From: JACKFB01 sp041389525
GTDB taxonomy: Bacteria; Myxococcota_A; UBA9042; PHBI01; JACKFB01
Length of the DNA: 64,000 nt
Assembly (NCBI GenBank): GCA_041389525.1
Contig: JAWKRR010000027.1
Location: 29,941 to 93,940, forward strand
Direction: 5' to 3'
In this document: positions 26,007 through 33,434 of the stretch, in pieces
Position numbering within the stretch: position 1 is the first letter of the stretch
Layout: each line of letters opens with the position of its first letter
Translations under genes and position numbers: made by a program
Notes under the pieces: generated by a model
Seen by the model: only the letters and a program-made list of their open reading frames with translations
The model's database searches: none
Told to the model about the DNA's origin: nothing

Positions 26007-27767
26007 CTAGCGGGGCGGCGAGAGGCGTCCCGAGGCCGGGTCGTAGCTCAGCGCCAGCCGTCGGTAGTCGCCGTCGGCCAGCACCGCGGTGAGGACGAAG
26101 GGGCGGGCCGCCAGCCCCTTCGCCGCCGGCAACGCGATGAGCGCGCGGCCGTCGTCGTCCCGCCCGCGGGCCCGGGCCTCGTCGGCGTCGCCCGCGGCCA
26201 GCGTCACCGCCGCGAGCCGCGTGACCTCGCTGCCCCGCCCGACCGTGATCAGCAGCGGGAGCTCGGCGTCGGCGCTGGGGCGCGGGTCGGCCAGCGCGAT
26301 CTGCACGGTCACACCTGACAAATCGGCGGTCCACGCCTCGCCAAAGGGCGCCGGGAGCGGCGGCCGCGGCCCAGCCAGCGCCGCGGGCAGCGCGATGGGC
26401 TCCGGGAGAGGGATCTCGGGCGGCGCCTCCGCGGGCGGGTCGGCCTCGGCGAGGGCGGGCGTCGTCGGCGAGCCCACCGTGGGCGCTGGCTGGGCCGCCG
26501 CCGCGTTCTCGGTCGTCGGCGCGTCATCGCCTCGCTGACTTAGGTGATACCACGCGAAGAGCCCGCCTCCGGCCACCAGGACCAGGGCGAGCAAGGCGAT
26601 GACCAGCCCAGCACGGCTCTGCTTGAGCGAGGGCTCGTCGCTCAGCGAGGGCGGTGAGCCGGTCGCCTCGCCGGTCGGGGCGTCCTGCTGGACGCCGGTC
26701 TGGGCCATGAGCGAGGCGGGGGTCAGCACGGCGGCCCGCTCGAGATGGGTCGGGTCCGGCATCACGTCGGGGGCGGCATCGACGACCGGGAACGCGGCCA
26801 GGTCGTCCAGCAGCGCGGCGGCGTTGGGGTAGCGGTCGGCCGGGCGGCGGGCCAAGAGTCGGTCCACCATCGCGTAGACGCTCGGCGGCAGCGCGGGCGG
26901 CGGACACACGGTCGCCAGGGGCGGCGCGTCCTCGGCGACCCGCCGCGTCAGCACCTCCATGGTGGTCTGGCCCGTGAAGGGCAGGGTCCCCGCCAGCATC
27001 CGCCACGCGATGACGCCCAGGGAGTACATGTCGGCGGCGGGACCCACGTCGTTGCGACCCAGGGCCTGCTCGGGCGCCATGTAGTCCGGCGTGCCCGTGA
27101 TGTAGCCGGTGCGCGTCAGGCGCTCGAGATCGCTCTCGGAGCGTTCGCCCTCGGTGGCGAAGAGGCCGGCGACCCCGAAGTCCAGGATCTTCACGTGGGT
27201 CGCGCCGTGCTGCTGCACGACCATCAGGTTCGCCGGCTTGAGGTCGCGGTGAACGATGCCGGCCTTGTGCGCCTCGTCCAGGCCCAGCGCGGTCTGGCGC
27301 AAGATGTCGATGACCCATAGGAAATTTAGCTGTCCGCCGCCGGCCATCAGCGCGCCGAGCGTGCTCCCCCGCACCAGCTCCATGGCGAGGTAGTAGAGGG
27401 TCTGCCCGGTGCGCGGCCACACGAACTGGTCGAAGTCGTGGACGCGCACGATGTGCGGGCTGGAGAGCTGTCCGACGACGCGGGCCTCACGCTCAAAGCG
27501 CTTGGCGGCCACGGTCTTCGACAGCGCGGGCGAGAGGACCTTGATGGCGACCTCGCCGCCCAATCGCCCCGTCCGATGGGCGCGGTACACCGTGCCCATC
27601 CCGCCCTCGCCGAGGCGCTTCTCGAGCTTGTAGCGCTCGCCCACCACCATGCCCAGCAGCAGATCTTCGGACCACCCACCCTCGGGCTGCGCCAACCCGC
27701 AGCTTCGGCACGCCTCCGCGTCCGCGGCGACCCGCGCAAGGCAATCGGGGCAGATGGTGTCGCGCAT
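26007..27767 (-). CDS. serine/threonine protein kinase with zinc ribbon and membrane anchor
   Basis: A 586-residue Hanks-type kinase. The N-terminus has a zinc ribbon (Cys6, Cys9, Cys20, Cys23). The kinase domain (about 45-320) has the glycine loop LGEGGMGTVY, the ATP Lys in VAIKVL, the catalytic HRDLKPAN, the DFG in ILDFGVAG and APEQALG. A hydrophobic segment at about 392-412 (AGLVIALLALVLVAGGGLF) anchors it, leaving a Pro/Ala linker and a 100-residue beta-rich domain outside. This is the classical layout of myxobacterial PKN-type kinases. It lies four bases downstream of the 173-residue gene at 27772, so the two form an operon and that protein is a possible partner or substrate, which is inference. 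Confidence 0.92.
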   Translation of the reverse strand: MRDTICPDCLARVAADAEACRSCGLAQPEGGWSEDLLLGMVVGERYKLEKRLGEGGMGTVYRAHRTGRLGGEVAIKVLSPALSKTVAAKRFEREARVVGQLSSPHIVRVHDFDQFVWPRTGQTLYYLAMELVRGSTLGALMAGGGQLNFLWVIDILRQTALGLDEAHKAGIVHRDLKPANLMVVQQHGATHVKILDFGVAGLFATEGERSESDLERLTRTGYITGTPDYMAPEQALGRNDVGPAADMYSLGVIAWRMLAGTLPFTGQTTMEVLTRRVAEDAPPLATVCPPPALPPSVYAMVDRLLARRPADRYPNAAALLDDLAAFPVVDAAPDVMPDPTHLERAAVLTPASLMAQTGVQQDAPTGEATGSPPSLSDEPSLKQSRAGLVIALLALVLVAGGGLFAWYHLSQRGDDAPTTENAAAAQPAPTVGSPTTPALAEADPPAEAPPEIPLPEPIALPAALAGPRPPLPAPFGEAWTADLSGVTVQIALADPRPSADAELPLLITVGRGSEVTRLAAVTLAAGDADEARARGRDDDGRALIALPAAKGLAARPFVLTAVLADGDYRRLALSYDPASGRLSPPR

Positions 27768-27771
27768 CGCT

Positions 27772-28293
27772 CTAAAGCTCTTCGACTCGCGTCCCAGCGA
27801 AGCCGCCGCCGGGGTTGCGCTTTCGCCGCTTGTCGGTGCGCTCCTCGCCCTCGGGGACCTCGCGGTGCGGCCGCGGCCCGGCGTGGGGGCGCGCGAAGGT
27901 GTGGACCGGCACGAAGAGGATGTCCTTCAGCTTGGCGATGAGGCTGGCGGCGAAGTGGTCGTAGCGGACGCCGCGGATCTCGACGTAGAAGTGCACCTCG
28001 CCCACGACGCCGGCGAAGTCGACGTCTTCGGTGGAGGAGCCCCAGCGCACGACGCCCTCGTCGAAGACCGGCTCGTCGCCGTCGGACCCGCCTCGAACGA
28101 AGAGCTGGTGGGAGGTCGGCCCTGGCTTGAAGTAGACCTCGCACCACGTCTCGGCCAGCGCCTCGCTCGTGGGGACGATGAGCTTCGGGGTGGCCAGCAC
28201 GCGGATCAGCGAGTCCGCAGCGCCCTCTCCGACGTTGGTCTCCCGGGACTGCGGGACGATGATGAGATCGTAGAGGGTCGTCTTCTTGCCCAT
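27772..28293 (-). CDS. hypothetical protein in an operon with a Ser/Thr kinase
   Basis: A 173-residue protein. The ATG at 28293 (MGKKTTLYDLIIVPQS) has GAGG about five bases upstream; an earlier in-frame ATG at 28329 lacks this. Residues 1-120 look folded, with alternating hydrophobic strands (EVHFYVEIRGVRYDHFAASL), and the last 50 are basic and disordered (EERTDKRRKRNPGGG). No family is recognised, and there is no signal peptide or membrane segment. The stop is four bases before the kinase start, so translation is probably coupled. Divergent from maf. Confidence 0.75.
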   Translation of the reverse strand: MGKKTTLYDLIIVPQSRETNVGEGAADSLIRVLATPKLIVPTSEALAETWCEVYFKPGPTSHQLFVRGGSDGDEPVFDEGVVRWGSSTEDVDFAGVVGEVHFYVEIRGVRYDHFAASLIAKLKDILFVPVHTFARPHAGPRPHREVPEGEERTDKRRKRNPGGGFAGTRVEEL

Positions 28294-28464
28294 GGAGGCC
28301 TCGTCTGCCGAGAGTTGAGCGGCTCCCATCGTAGCGAGGCGCCCGCGCGACGCAAGCGACGCCGCGGCGGCGCGAGGTGGGCGGGCAGGGGGCGACGGGC
28401 CGAATCGCCGCGCGCTGAGGTCCCGGCGGGGTTGACTCGGTGGCGAAGCGGAGGCCCGGTGCCT

Positions 28465-28470
28465 TAGGAT
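28465..28470 (+). promoter_or_regulatory. -10-like box before maf
   Basis: TAGGAT lies six bases before the ATG at 28477 and there is no Shine-Dalgarno sequence, which fits a leaderless transcript. TTGACT at 28432-28437 is too far upstream (27-base spacing) to be a normal -35 partner. Confidence 0.35.
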
Positions 28471-28476
28471 GCCGCG

Positions 28477-29076
28477 ATGCCGTCCCCGCGCCGCCTCATC
28501 CTCGCCAGCTCCAGCCCCTACCGCCGCGCCCTGCTCGAGCGGCTGGGCTTGCCCTTCGACGTGGCGTCGCCGGGCGTGGACGAGGACGCACTCCGCCACA
28601 TGGCGCCCGACGCCATGGTGCGGGCCCTGGCCGTCGCCAAGGCGGAGGCCGTGGTGGCAGACGACGCGCTGGTCATCGGGTCGGACCAGGCCCTGGACCT
28701 CGACGGCGAGGTGATGGGCAAGCCGGGGACCGCCGAACGCGCCCGCGCCCAGCTCGCGCGGCTGGCCGGGCGCACCCACCTCCTGCTCACGGCGGTGGCG
28801 GTGCGCGACACCAGGTCTGGGGACGTCGCGGTCGCCCTGGACACCCACCGCATGACCATGCGCGCGCTAAGCCCCGCGCAGATCGCCCGCTACGTCGAGC
28901 TCGACCAGCCGCTCTGGTGCGCCGGCTCGTACATGCTCGAACGCACCGGCGTGGCCCTCTTCGAGCGCGTCGAAGCCGACCCCGAGACCGCCGATGACAC
29001 GGCGATCGTCGGGCTGCCCATGATGAAACTGCTCGAGATCCTGCGCCGATTCGGCGTGGATCCGCTCAACGGCTGA
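28477..29076 (+). CDS. maf: Maf family nucleoside triphosphate pyrophosphatase
   Basis: A 199-residue Maf/YceF-type house-cleaning enzyme that hydrolyses modified or non-canonical nucleoside triphosphates (dTTP/UTP or 7-methyl-GTP depending on subtype) to the monophosphate and pyrophosphate. The family start LILASSSPYRRALLERLGL, the catalytic GSDQALDLDG (Asp near 70) and MGKPGTAERA are intact; the wording SDQALDL and the ending DDTAIVGLPMMKLLEILR are closest to the YceF (7-methyl-GTP) subgroup. Cytoplasmic. The gene is short of a Shine-Dalgarno site but has a TAGGAT box six bases before the ATG. A 12-base hairpin overlaps its stop codon. Confidence 0.92.
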   Translation: MPSPRRLILASSSPYRRALLERLGLPFDVASPGVDEDALRHMAPDAMVRALAVAKAEAVVADDALVIGSDQALDLDGEVMGKPGTAERARAQLARLAGRTHLLLTAVAVRDTRSGDVAVALDTHRMTMRALSPAQIARYVELDQPLWCAGSYMLERTGVALFERVEADPETADDTAIVGLPMMKLLEILRRFGVDPLNG

Positions 29077-29096
29077 ACGCGGGGTCAGCCGTTGAG
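29065..29096. terminator. 12-base hairpin over the maf stop codon
   Basis: CTCAACGGCTGA (29065-29076) and TCAGCCGTTGAG (29085-29096) are exact inverted copies with an eight-base loop. It sits between convergent genes (maf and the MgtE-N-like gene) and may serve both. There is no T-run. Confidence 0.6.
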
Positions 29097-29116
29097 CGTC
29101 ACCTCGGGTCATCGGC

Positions 29117-29461
29117 TCAGCTGAAGAGGCGGCGCAGGCGGAGGGCCGAGAACAGCCCCCGTTCGCTCGCCGGCTTCGGCGCGGGGCGGCTCAGCGCCAC
29201 CACGCGGTCTCGTGCGTCCGCTGTCGCCACCGACAGCAGCGCGTCCAAGGTGCGCTTCGGGAGCGCCCCCACGGTGCGTGCCACTCGTTCATCATCGAGC
29301 AACACCATCGCAACACGACGCCGTTCATGGGGCTCCAGCCCGTCGACGAGGCGCGCGAGATCGTCGGCGTGGAGCCGATCCAAAAGGCGCGCCAGGCGTG
29401 AGGGGTCGCCTGAACGGAGTAGGTTACGAAGCAGCAGAGCTCGCGTCGCCTGGATGGTCAT
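29117..29461 (-). CDS. MgtE N-terminal-like helical protein
   Basis: A 114-residue protein made of short repeated helices (LARLLDRLHADDLARLVDGL, ERRRVAMVLLDDERVARTVG) like the MgtE intracellular N domain, a right-handed superhelix that senses magnesium in MgtE channels and also occurs alone or with FliG-like proteins. No CBS or channel domain is attached. The ATG at 29461 has AGGAGG nine bases upstream. No signal peptide. A regulatory or scaffold role is possible, but the domain call rests on pattern only. Confidence 0.7.
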   Translation of the reverse strand: MTIQATRALLLRNLLRSGDPSRLARLLDRLHADDLARLVDGLEPHERRRVAMVLLDDERVARTVGALPKRTLDALLSVATADARDRVVALSRPAPKPASERGLFSALRLRRLFS

Positions 29462-29781
29462 CGGACCACCTCCTGCTCTTGTGCATCCTGAGTTGACCGT
29501 AGCGGCCGACCGAAGACGCTCACCAAGCAGGGGAGGACTTCAGGGCTACTACGGCTTGATACTCGGCGGGTAAGCGCCTGTATCGCCGTCGACCATCTGA
29601 CACAAACTCCGGACCAATCCTCGATTCGCCGCGCGTGCCCATGGGCCGCGCGACCTGGCGGAAGTTCCGCCGACCTGGCCCCGATCTCGGGTGCCCAAAG
29701 CGTCGCGTACCATGACTCATCGGCCGGAGGAAATCAAGTCTGAAGCCATGATTTCGGGCGGAGCGAACGCGAGTCGAAACG
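29462..29781. other. 320-base intergenic region with a dyad element
   Basis: Upstream of the MgtE-N-like gene and downstream of the thioredoxin lipoprotein gene, both on the minus strand. No gene is supported; a 29-codon frame on the plus strand at 29712 lacks context. The only structure I see is GGCGGAA-G-TTCCGCC at 29657-29671, flanked on both sides by CGACCTGG, which could be an operator. Confidence 0.4.
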
Positions 29782-31794
29782 CTACTCGCCCGCGCGAATG
29801 AGGCGGTGCAAGGCCCGCGGCCCAAAGCCCAGCGAGCCGTCGTAGCGGCGGCCGTCCACGAAGAGGGTCGGCGCCTGGTCCACGCCCAAAGACTTCGCCT
29901 CGGCCGTGGCGCGCGCGACCGCGGTGTCGGTGGTGGCGTCGTCGAGGCAGGCGCCCAGCGCGTCGACGTCGGCGCCGGCCTCTTTCGCGGCGGCCAGCAC
30001 GTCGTCGCGCACGGTCACGCCCAGCCGATTTAGCGCGTCGTGGACCGGCCAGAACAGCGCCTGGCGGCCCGCGCAGAAGACGGCGCGGGCTGCAAGATCG
30101 GCGGACGCGTCGCCCTGGGGGATGAAGGGGCGGACGTGCACTGAGATGGTCGCCTCGCCGGGCGCGGGCGCCGCGGTGGCTTGGTCGGCGACGGCCCGCC
30201 CCACCACGCGGCAGGGGGCGCAGGCGAGGTCGTTGAAGAGCACCAGCCGCACGGTCGCGTCGGCGGGCCCGCGCCGGGGCGCGTCGGCGAGGTTCAGCTC
30301 GACCGCCTGCTGGGCCAGCGGGTTCAGCGCCGCGGCCCCCGCGATGATGGCCGGGTAGGGGTCCAGCGTGTCGCGGGCGACGCGTTTGGCGTGCTCTAGC
30401 TCGGCGTCGATGAGGGCCGAGAGCTCCGGGAGGGGGCGGCTGCCGGCCATCTTCCGACCATTGATATAGAGGACCGGGGTGCCGCGGGCGCCGACGCGCT
30501 CGGCCAGGGCGATGTCCTCGTCGACGCGGGCTGCGGTCTCGGGGGCGACGAGGCAGCGCGCGAACGCGTCGTCGGTGAGGCCCAGGGCGGCGCTGTGCTC
30601 CACGATGGCGCCGGGGGACAGGCGGTCACGGTTGGCCACCAGCCGGTCGTGCAGAGGCCAGAACTGGTCTCGCTGGCGCGCGCACTCCAAGGCCAGGGCG
30701 GCCGGGCGCGCGGCGGGGTGAAAGGGCAGGGGGAGGTGCTTGACCACGAGGCGGACGGTCTTGGGGTAGCGCTCGAGGAGGCGGTCCAGGGTGGGTACGA
30801 ACGCCGCGCAGAACGGGCACTGCACGTCTTCGAAGAGGACGAGGGTCACCGGCGCCCGCTGGGGTCCACGGGCCGGGTCGTCCGCGCGCACCGGCACCTC
30901 CCAGCGCTGCTCGGGGACGGCGCGGCCTGGGTCGTCGTTGGTCTTGAGCGGCGAGGCGTTGCTGGCGCCGGCGGGGTCGTCTGCCGCGTCGTCCGCTGCG
31001 GGATCGGGCATCGGGAGATCGCGGATCAGCCAGTCCGCGACGCGTGAATTTGAGGATTCGGCCAAGGCCAACGCGGCGGGTACATCCGGGCGCGACACCC
31101 CCTCGCCCAGTCGCGTCTGACCGCGCGCGACCTCGTCGCGCACCAGGTTCAGGATCCCCTCGATCCCCGCGGTCGCGTCGGCGAGGCGCGCGCCGACCAG
31201 GACGCTCGGCGTGCCGGGAAGCTCGAGGGCGCGCCCTTTGGCGGCGTCGGCCTCGACCCGCGCGGCGGTCTCCGGCGCCGCCATGTCCACGGCGAAGCGG
31301 GCGCCGTCCATGCCCAACGCGGAGGCCTCGCGCAGCGTCCAGGCCTCGAGCGCGGCCACGTCGGCGAGGGCAGACCACTCGGACTGGCGGCGAAAGAGGA
31401 GGTCGTGCATCTCGGCGAAGCGGCCCTGGAGCTGGGCGGCCACCGAGGCGCGGGCTGCCGCCTCTGCGAGCCCGTGAAAGCTCAAGGGCATATGGCGGAA
31501 CTGGACCTGAACCGCGTCGGGCCAGGTCTCCACGAGCCGCGTCATCGCCGGCGCCATCTCGCGGCAGTAGGGACACTCGAAGTCGGTGAAGAGCGTCACC
31601 ACCGCAAGCGGCGCCGCCGCTCCCTTCGCCGGGGGCGGCAAGGCGAGCGCACCCGCGGCGTCAGGTCGGGGCGACGCGGTCGTGGACTGGTGGGTCGCCA
31701 TCCGCGTGTCGCTCTTGCAGCCGGCCGCGAGCAGCACAACCACGGCCAGCGCCGGCAACACGCCGCGCGACCAGCCCTGCGGGGTCTGGCTCAT
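29782..31794 (-). CDS. lipoprotein with three DsbA/thioredoxin-fold domains
   Basis: A 670-residue predicted lipoprotein; the signal peptide ends LLAAGC (lipidated Cys 26). It contains three successive DsbA-like thioredoxin folds, each with its own redox motif and cis-Pro loop: FECPYCREM (Cys74-Cys77) with GTPSVLVG; VQCPFCAAF (near 335) with GTPVLYINGR; LACAPCRVV (near 535) with APTLFVDGR. Linkers are Pro/Ala/Asp-rich. Single-domain homologues form or shuffle disulfides in exported proteins. Three in tandem on a lipid anchor are unusual. Its start overlaps the thiI stop by four bases, so both are on one transcript. It may serve the Cys-rich lipoproteins encoded nearby and be recycled by DsbD (52697-55009), which is inference. 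Confidence 0.88.
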   Translation of the reverse strand: MSQTPQGWSRGVLPALAVVVLLAAGCKSDTRMATHQSTTASPRPDAAGALALPPPAKGAAAPLAVVTLFTDFECPYCREMAPAMTRLVETWPDAVQVQFRHMPLSFHGLAEAAARASVAAQLQGRFAEMHDLLFRRQSEWSALADVAALEAWTLREASALGMDGARFAVDMAAPETAARVEADAAKGRALELPGTPSVLVGARLADATAGIEGILNLVRDEVARGQTRLGEGVSRPDVPAALALAESSNSRVADWLIRDLPMPDPAADDAADDPAGASNASPLKTNDDPGRAVPEQRWEVPVRADDPARGPQRAPVTLVLFEDVQCPFCAAFVPTLDRLLERYPKTVRLVVKHLPLPFHPAARPAALALECARQRDQFWPLHDRLVANRDRLSPGAIVEHSAALGLTDDAFARCLVAPETAARVDEDIALAERVGARGTPVLYINGRKMAGSRPLPELSALIDAELEHAKRVARDTLDPYPAIIAGAAALNPLAQQAVELNLADAPRRGPADATVRLVLFNDLACAPCRVVGRAVADQATAAPAPGEATISVHVRPFIPQGDASADLAARAVFCAGRQALFWPVHDALNRLGVTVRDDVLAAAKEAGADVDALGACLDDATTDTAVARATAEAKSLGVDQAPTLFVDGRRYDGSLGFGPRALHRLIRAGE

Positions 31795-33212
31795 GAGGAC
31801 TCCTCGTCCGGCTTACCCGGCCTGAGCACCACCCAAACCTGGCGCCCCTCGCGGGCCAGACGCGACGCGATGGCCGCGGCCTGCGCGCCCTGCAGCGCCA
31901 CGGGCCCTTCCGCGGGCAGCGCTTTGGTGGCGACGCAGATCGGCACCCCCTCGGGCGGATCGTGGACGACCGGGATCAGCTCGGACCCCGGAAGCCAATC
32001 GGCCAGCGCGATGACCCTCGCCGTCGCCAGCGCTTGCTCCACCAGATCCGGTGGCAGGCGCTTGTGGGTCCGCTCCAGCCTCGCCCACCGCGCGGAGACG
32101 GCCACCGGACCGCTCGAGAGATCGCAGACCTCGTTGGCGCGCGCCGAGATGGCGGCGGTCCCGATCTGGCGCGCCCGCTCGATGATCTCCTCTTTCAAGG
32201 CGCCCGCCAGGGGCCTCAGCACCGCGCGGCTCGCGTAGTCGTCGATGGCCGCGAGGTGGCTGATGGTCTGGCTCGAGACCTGCCCGACCGCGTCGCCCGT
32301 GACCAGCGCGTGGATGCCCAGCCGGTCGGCCATCGCGTCCGCCGTCGCCACCATCAGCTGCTTCAGGATCACCTGCCGTAGCAAGGGATCGACGCAGGTC
32401 AGCAGCACCTCTTTGATCGGCTGGAAGTCGATCATCCACAGCACCGGCTCGTAGCCGTGGCACCAGCGCTCGGCCAGCGTCTGGGCGACCAGCATCGCGT
32501 GCTCGCTGGCCGAGCACTCCAGCCGAAAGTGGACGAACTCGACGGGGCTACCCCGCCGCAGCAGCAGCCACGCCGCCACCGCCGAGTCGAAGCCGCCCGA
32601 GAGCAGCGTCATCGTGCGCTCCTGAGCGCCGACCGGCAGCCCCGCGGGCCCGGGCTGCGCGCCCTCGACCAGGTAAGCGATCTCGTCGGGGATATCGACG
32701 CGCACCTCGACCTCGGGGTGCTTCAGGTCGACGCCGCGGCTGGCTTCGACTAGGCGGCCCCCGATGACCCGGCCGGCGTCGATGGAGGTCCAGCTCTGGG
32801 TGCCGCGGCGGTGGACGCGCACGGCGAAGGTGCGGCCACGCACGCGCTCGGTCGCCCGCGCGGCGATCGCATCGGCCAGCCCCTCCAGATCGGTGTAGGG
32901 GATGGGGAAGACCCGCTCGACGCGGTGCACGCCGAAGAGGTCCCTGGCGACGGCGGCCGCGTCGTCGAGGTCGCGCGCCAGCACGTGCATCCGCGTGCCG
33001 TCGCTGAGCACCACGGCGTCCGGTTGCCGCACCGCGAGGGCCGCGCGCAGGTTCGCGACGAGCAGCCCGCGAAACCGTCGCCGCGTCCGCGCGCTCTTGG
33101 TGTGCAGCTCGCCCGCGAGGTGCACCAGCAGGTGCTCGGTGTGCGCCAGGGAGGCGCGCGCGCCGGGCGGGTTCGCGAGGCCGGGGCGTTGGTGTTCGGA
33201 CGCGTGGATCAT
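31791..33212 (-). CDS. thiI: tRNA 4-thiouridine synthetase ThiI
   Basis: A 473-residue ThiI, which adenylates U8 of tRNA and transfers sulfur to give 4-thiouridine, and can supply sulfur for thiazole. The N-terminal ferredoxin-like and THUMP regions (about 10-165) precede the PP-loop LLSGGFDSAVAAWLLLRRG (near 205) and the conserved ALVTGDAVGQVSSQT. Cys in NEVCDLSSGP corresponds to the disulfide-forming Cys of the catalytic domain. The C-terminal 100 residues look like a rhodanese remnant (ASRLAREGRQVWVVLRPG) without the persulfide Cys. The ATG at 33212 is chosen over a TTG at 33233. The stop overlaps the next gene's start. Confidence 0.9.
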   Translation of the reverse strand: MIHASEHQRPGLANPPGARASLAHTEHLLVHLAGELHTKSARTRRRFRGLLVANLRAALAVRQPDAVVLSDGTRMHVLARDLDDAAAVARDLFGVHRVERVFPIPYTDLEGLADAIAARATERVRGRTFAVRVHRRGTQSWTSIDAGRVIGGRLVEASRGVDLKHPEVEVRVDIPDEIAYLVEGAQPGPAGLPVGAQERTMTLLSGGFDSAVAAWLLLRRGSPVEFVHFRLECSASEHAMLVAQTLAERWCHGYEPVLWMIDFQPIKEVLLTCVDPLLRQVILKQLMVATADAMADRLGIHALVTGDAVGQVSSQTISHLAAIDDYASRAVLRPLAGALKEEIIERARQIGTAAISARANEVCDLSSGPVAVSARWARLERTHKRLPPDLVEQALATARVIALADWLPGSELIPVVHDPPEGVPICVATKALPAEGPVALQGAQAAAIASRLAREGRQVWVVLRPGKPDEESS

Positions 33213-33372
33213 GGGCACAGCCGGTCGGACCAAGTCTGGGAGAGCCTGGGGGTGTCGCGCCCTCCGTGTAGCACCCCGCCCCGACCGATGCCCAGCGCGG
33301 AGTCGCCCCCTCAGAGCGCGGCCCGCCCCCTCGCGCGGTGGCCCCCGGAGGCCACTCGGGGGACCGTCGTGC

Positions 33373-33401
33373 TTGCGTGCCGCCGGGCTCGCGAGTTAGA
33401 C
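33373..33401 (+). promoter_or_regulatory. possible promoter of the carboxylase/mutase operon
   Basis: TTGCGT (33373-33378) and TTAGAC (33396-33401) are separated by 17 bases, 33 bases before the GTG start at 33435. The fit to a housekeeping promoter is moderate. Confidence 0.35.
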
Positions 33402-33434
33402 CCGCGGGCGTTATCCCCAGAGGGAGGTGAGGGT

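Noticed and set aside
29712..29801. 29-codon plus-strand frame
   Set aside because: No ribosome-binding site and it runs into the tail of an opposite gene.
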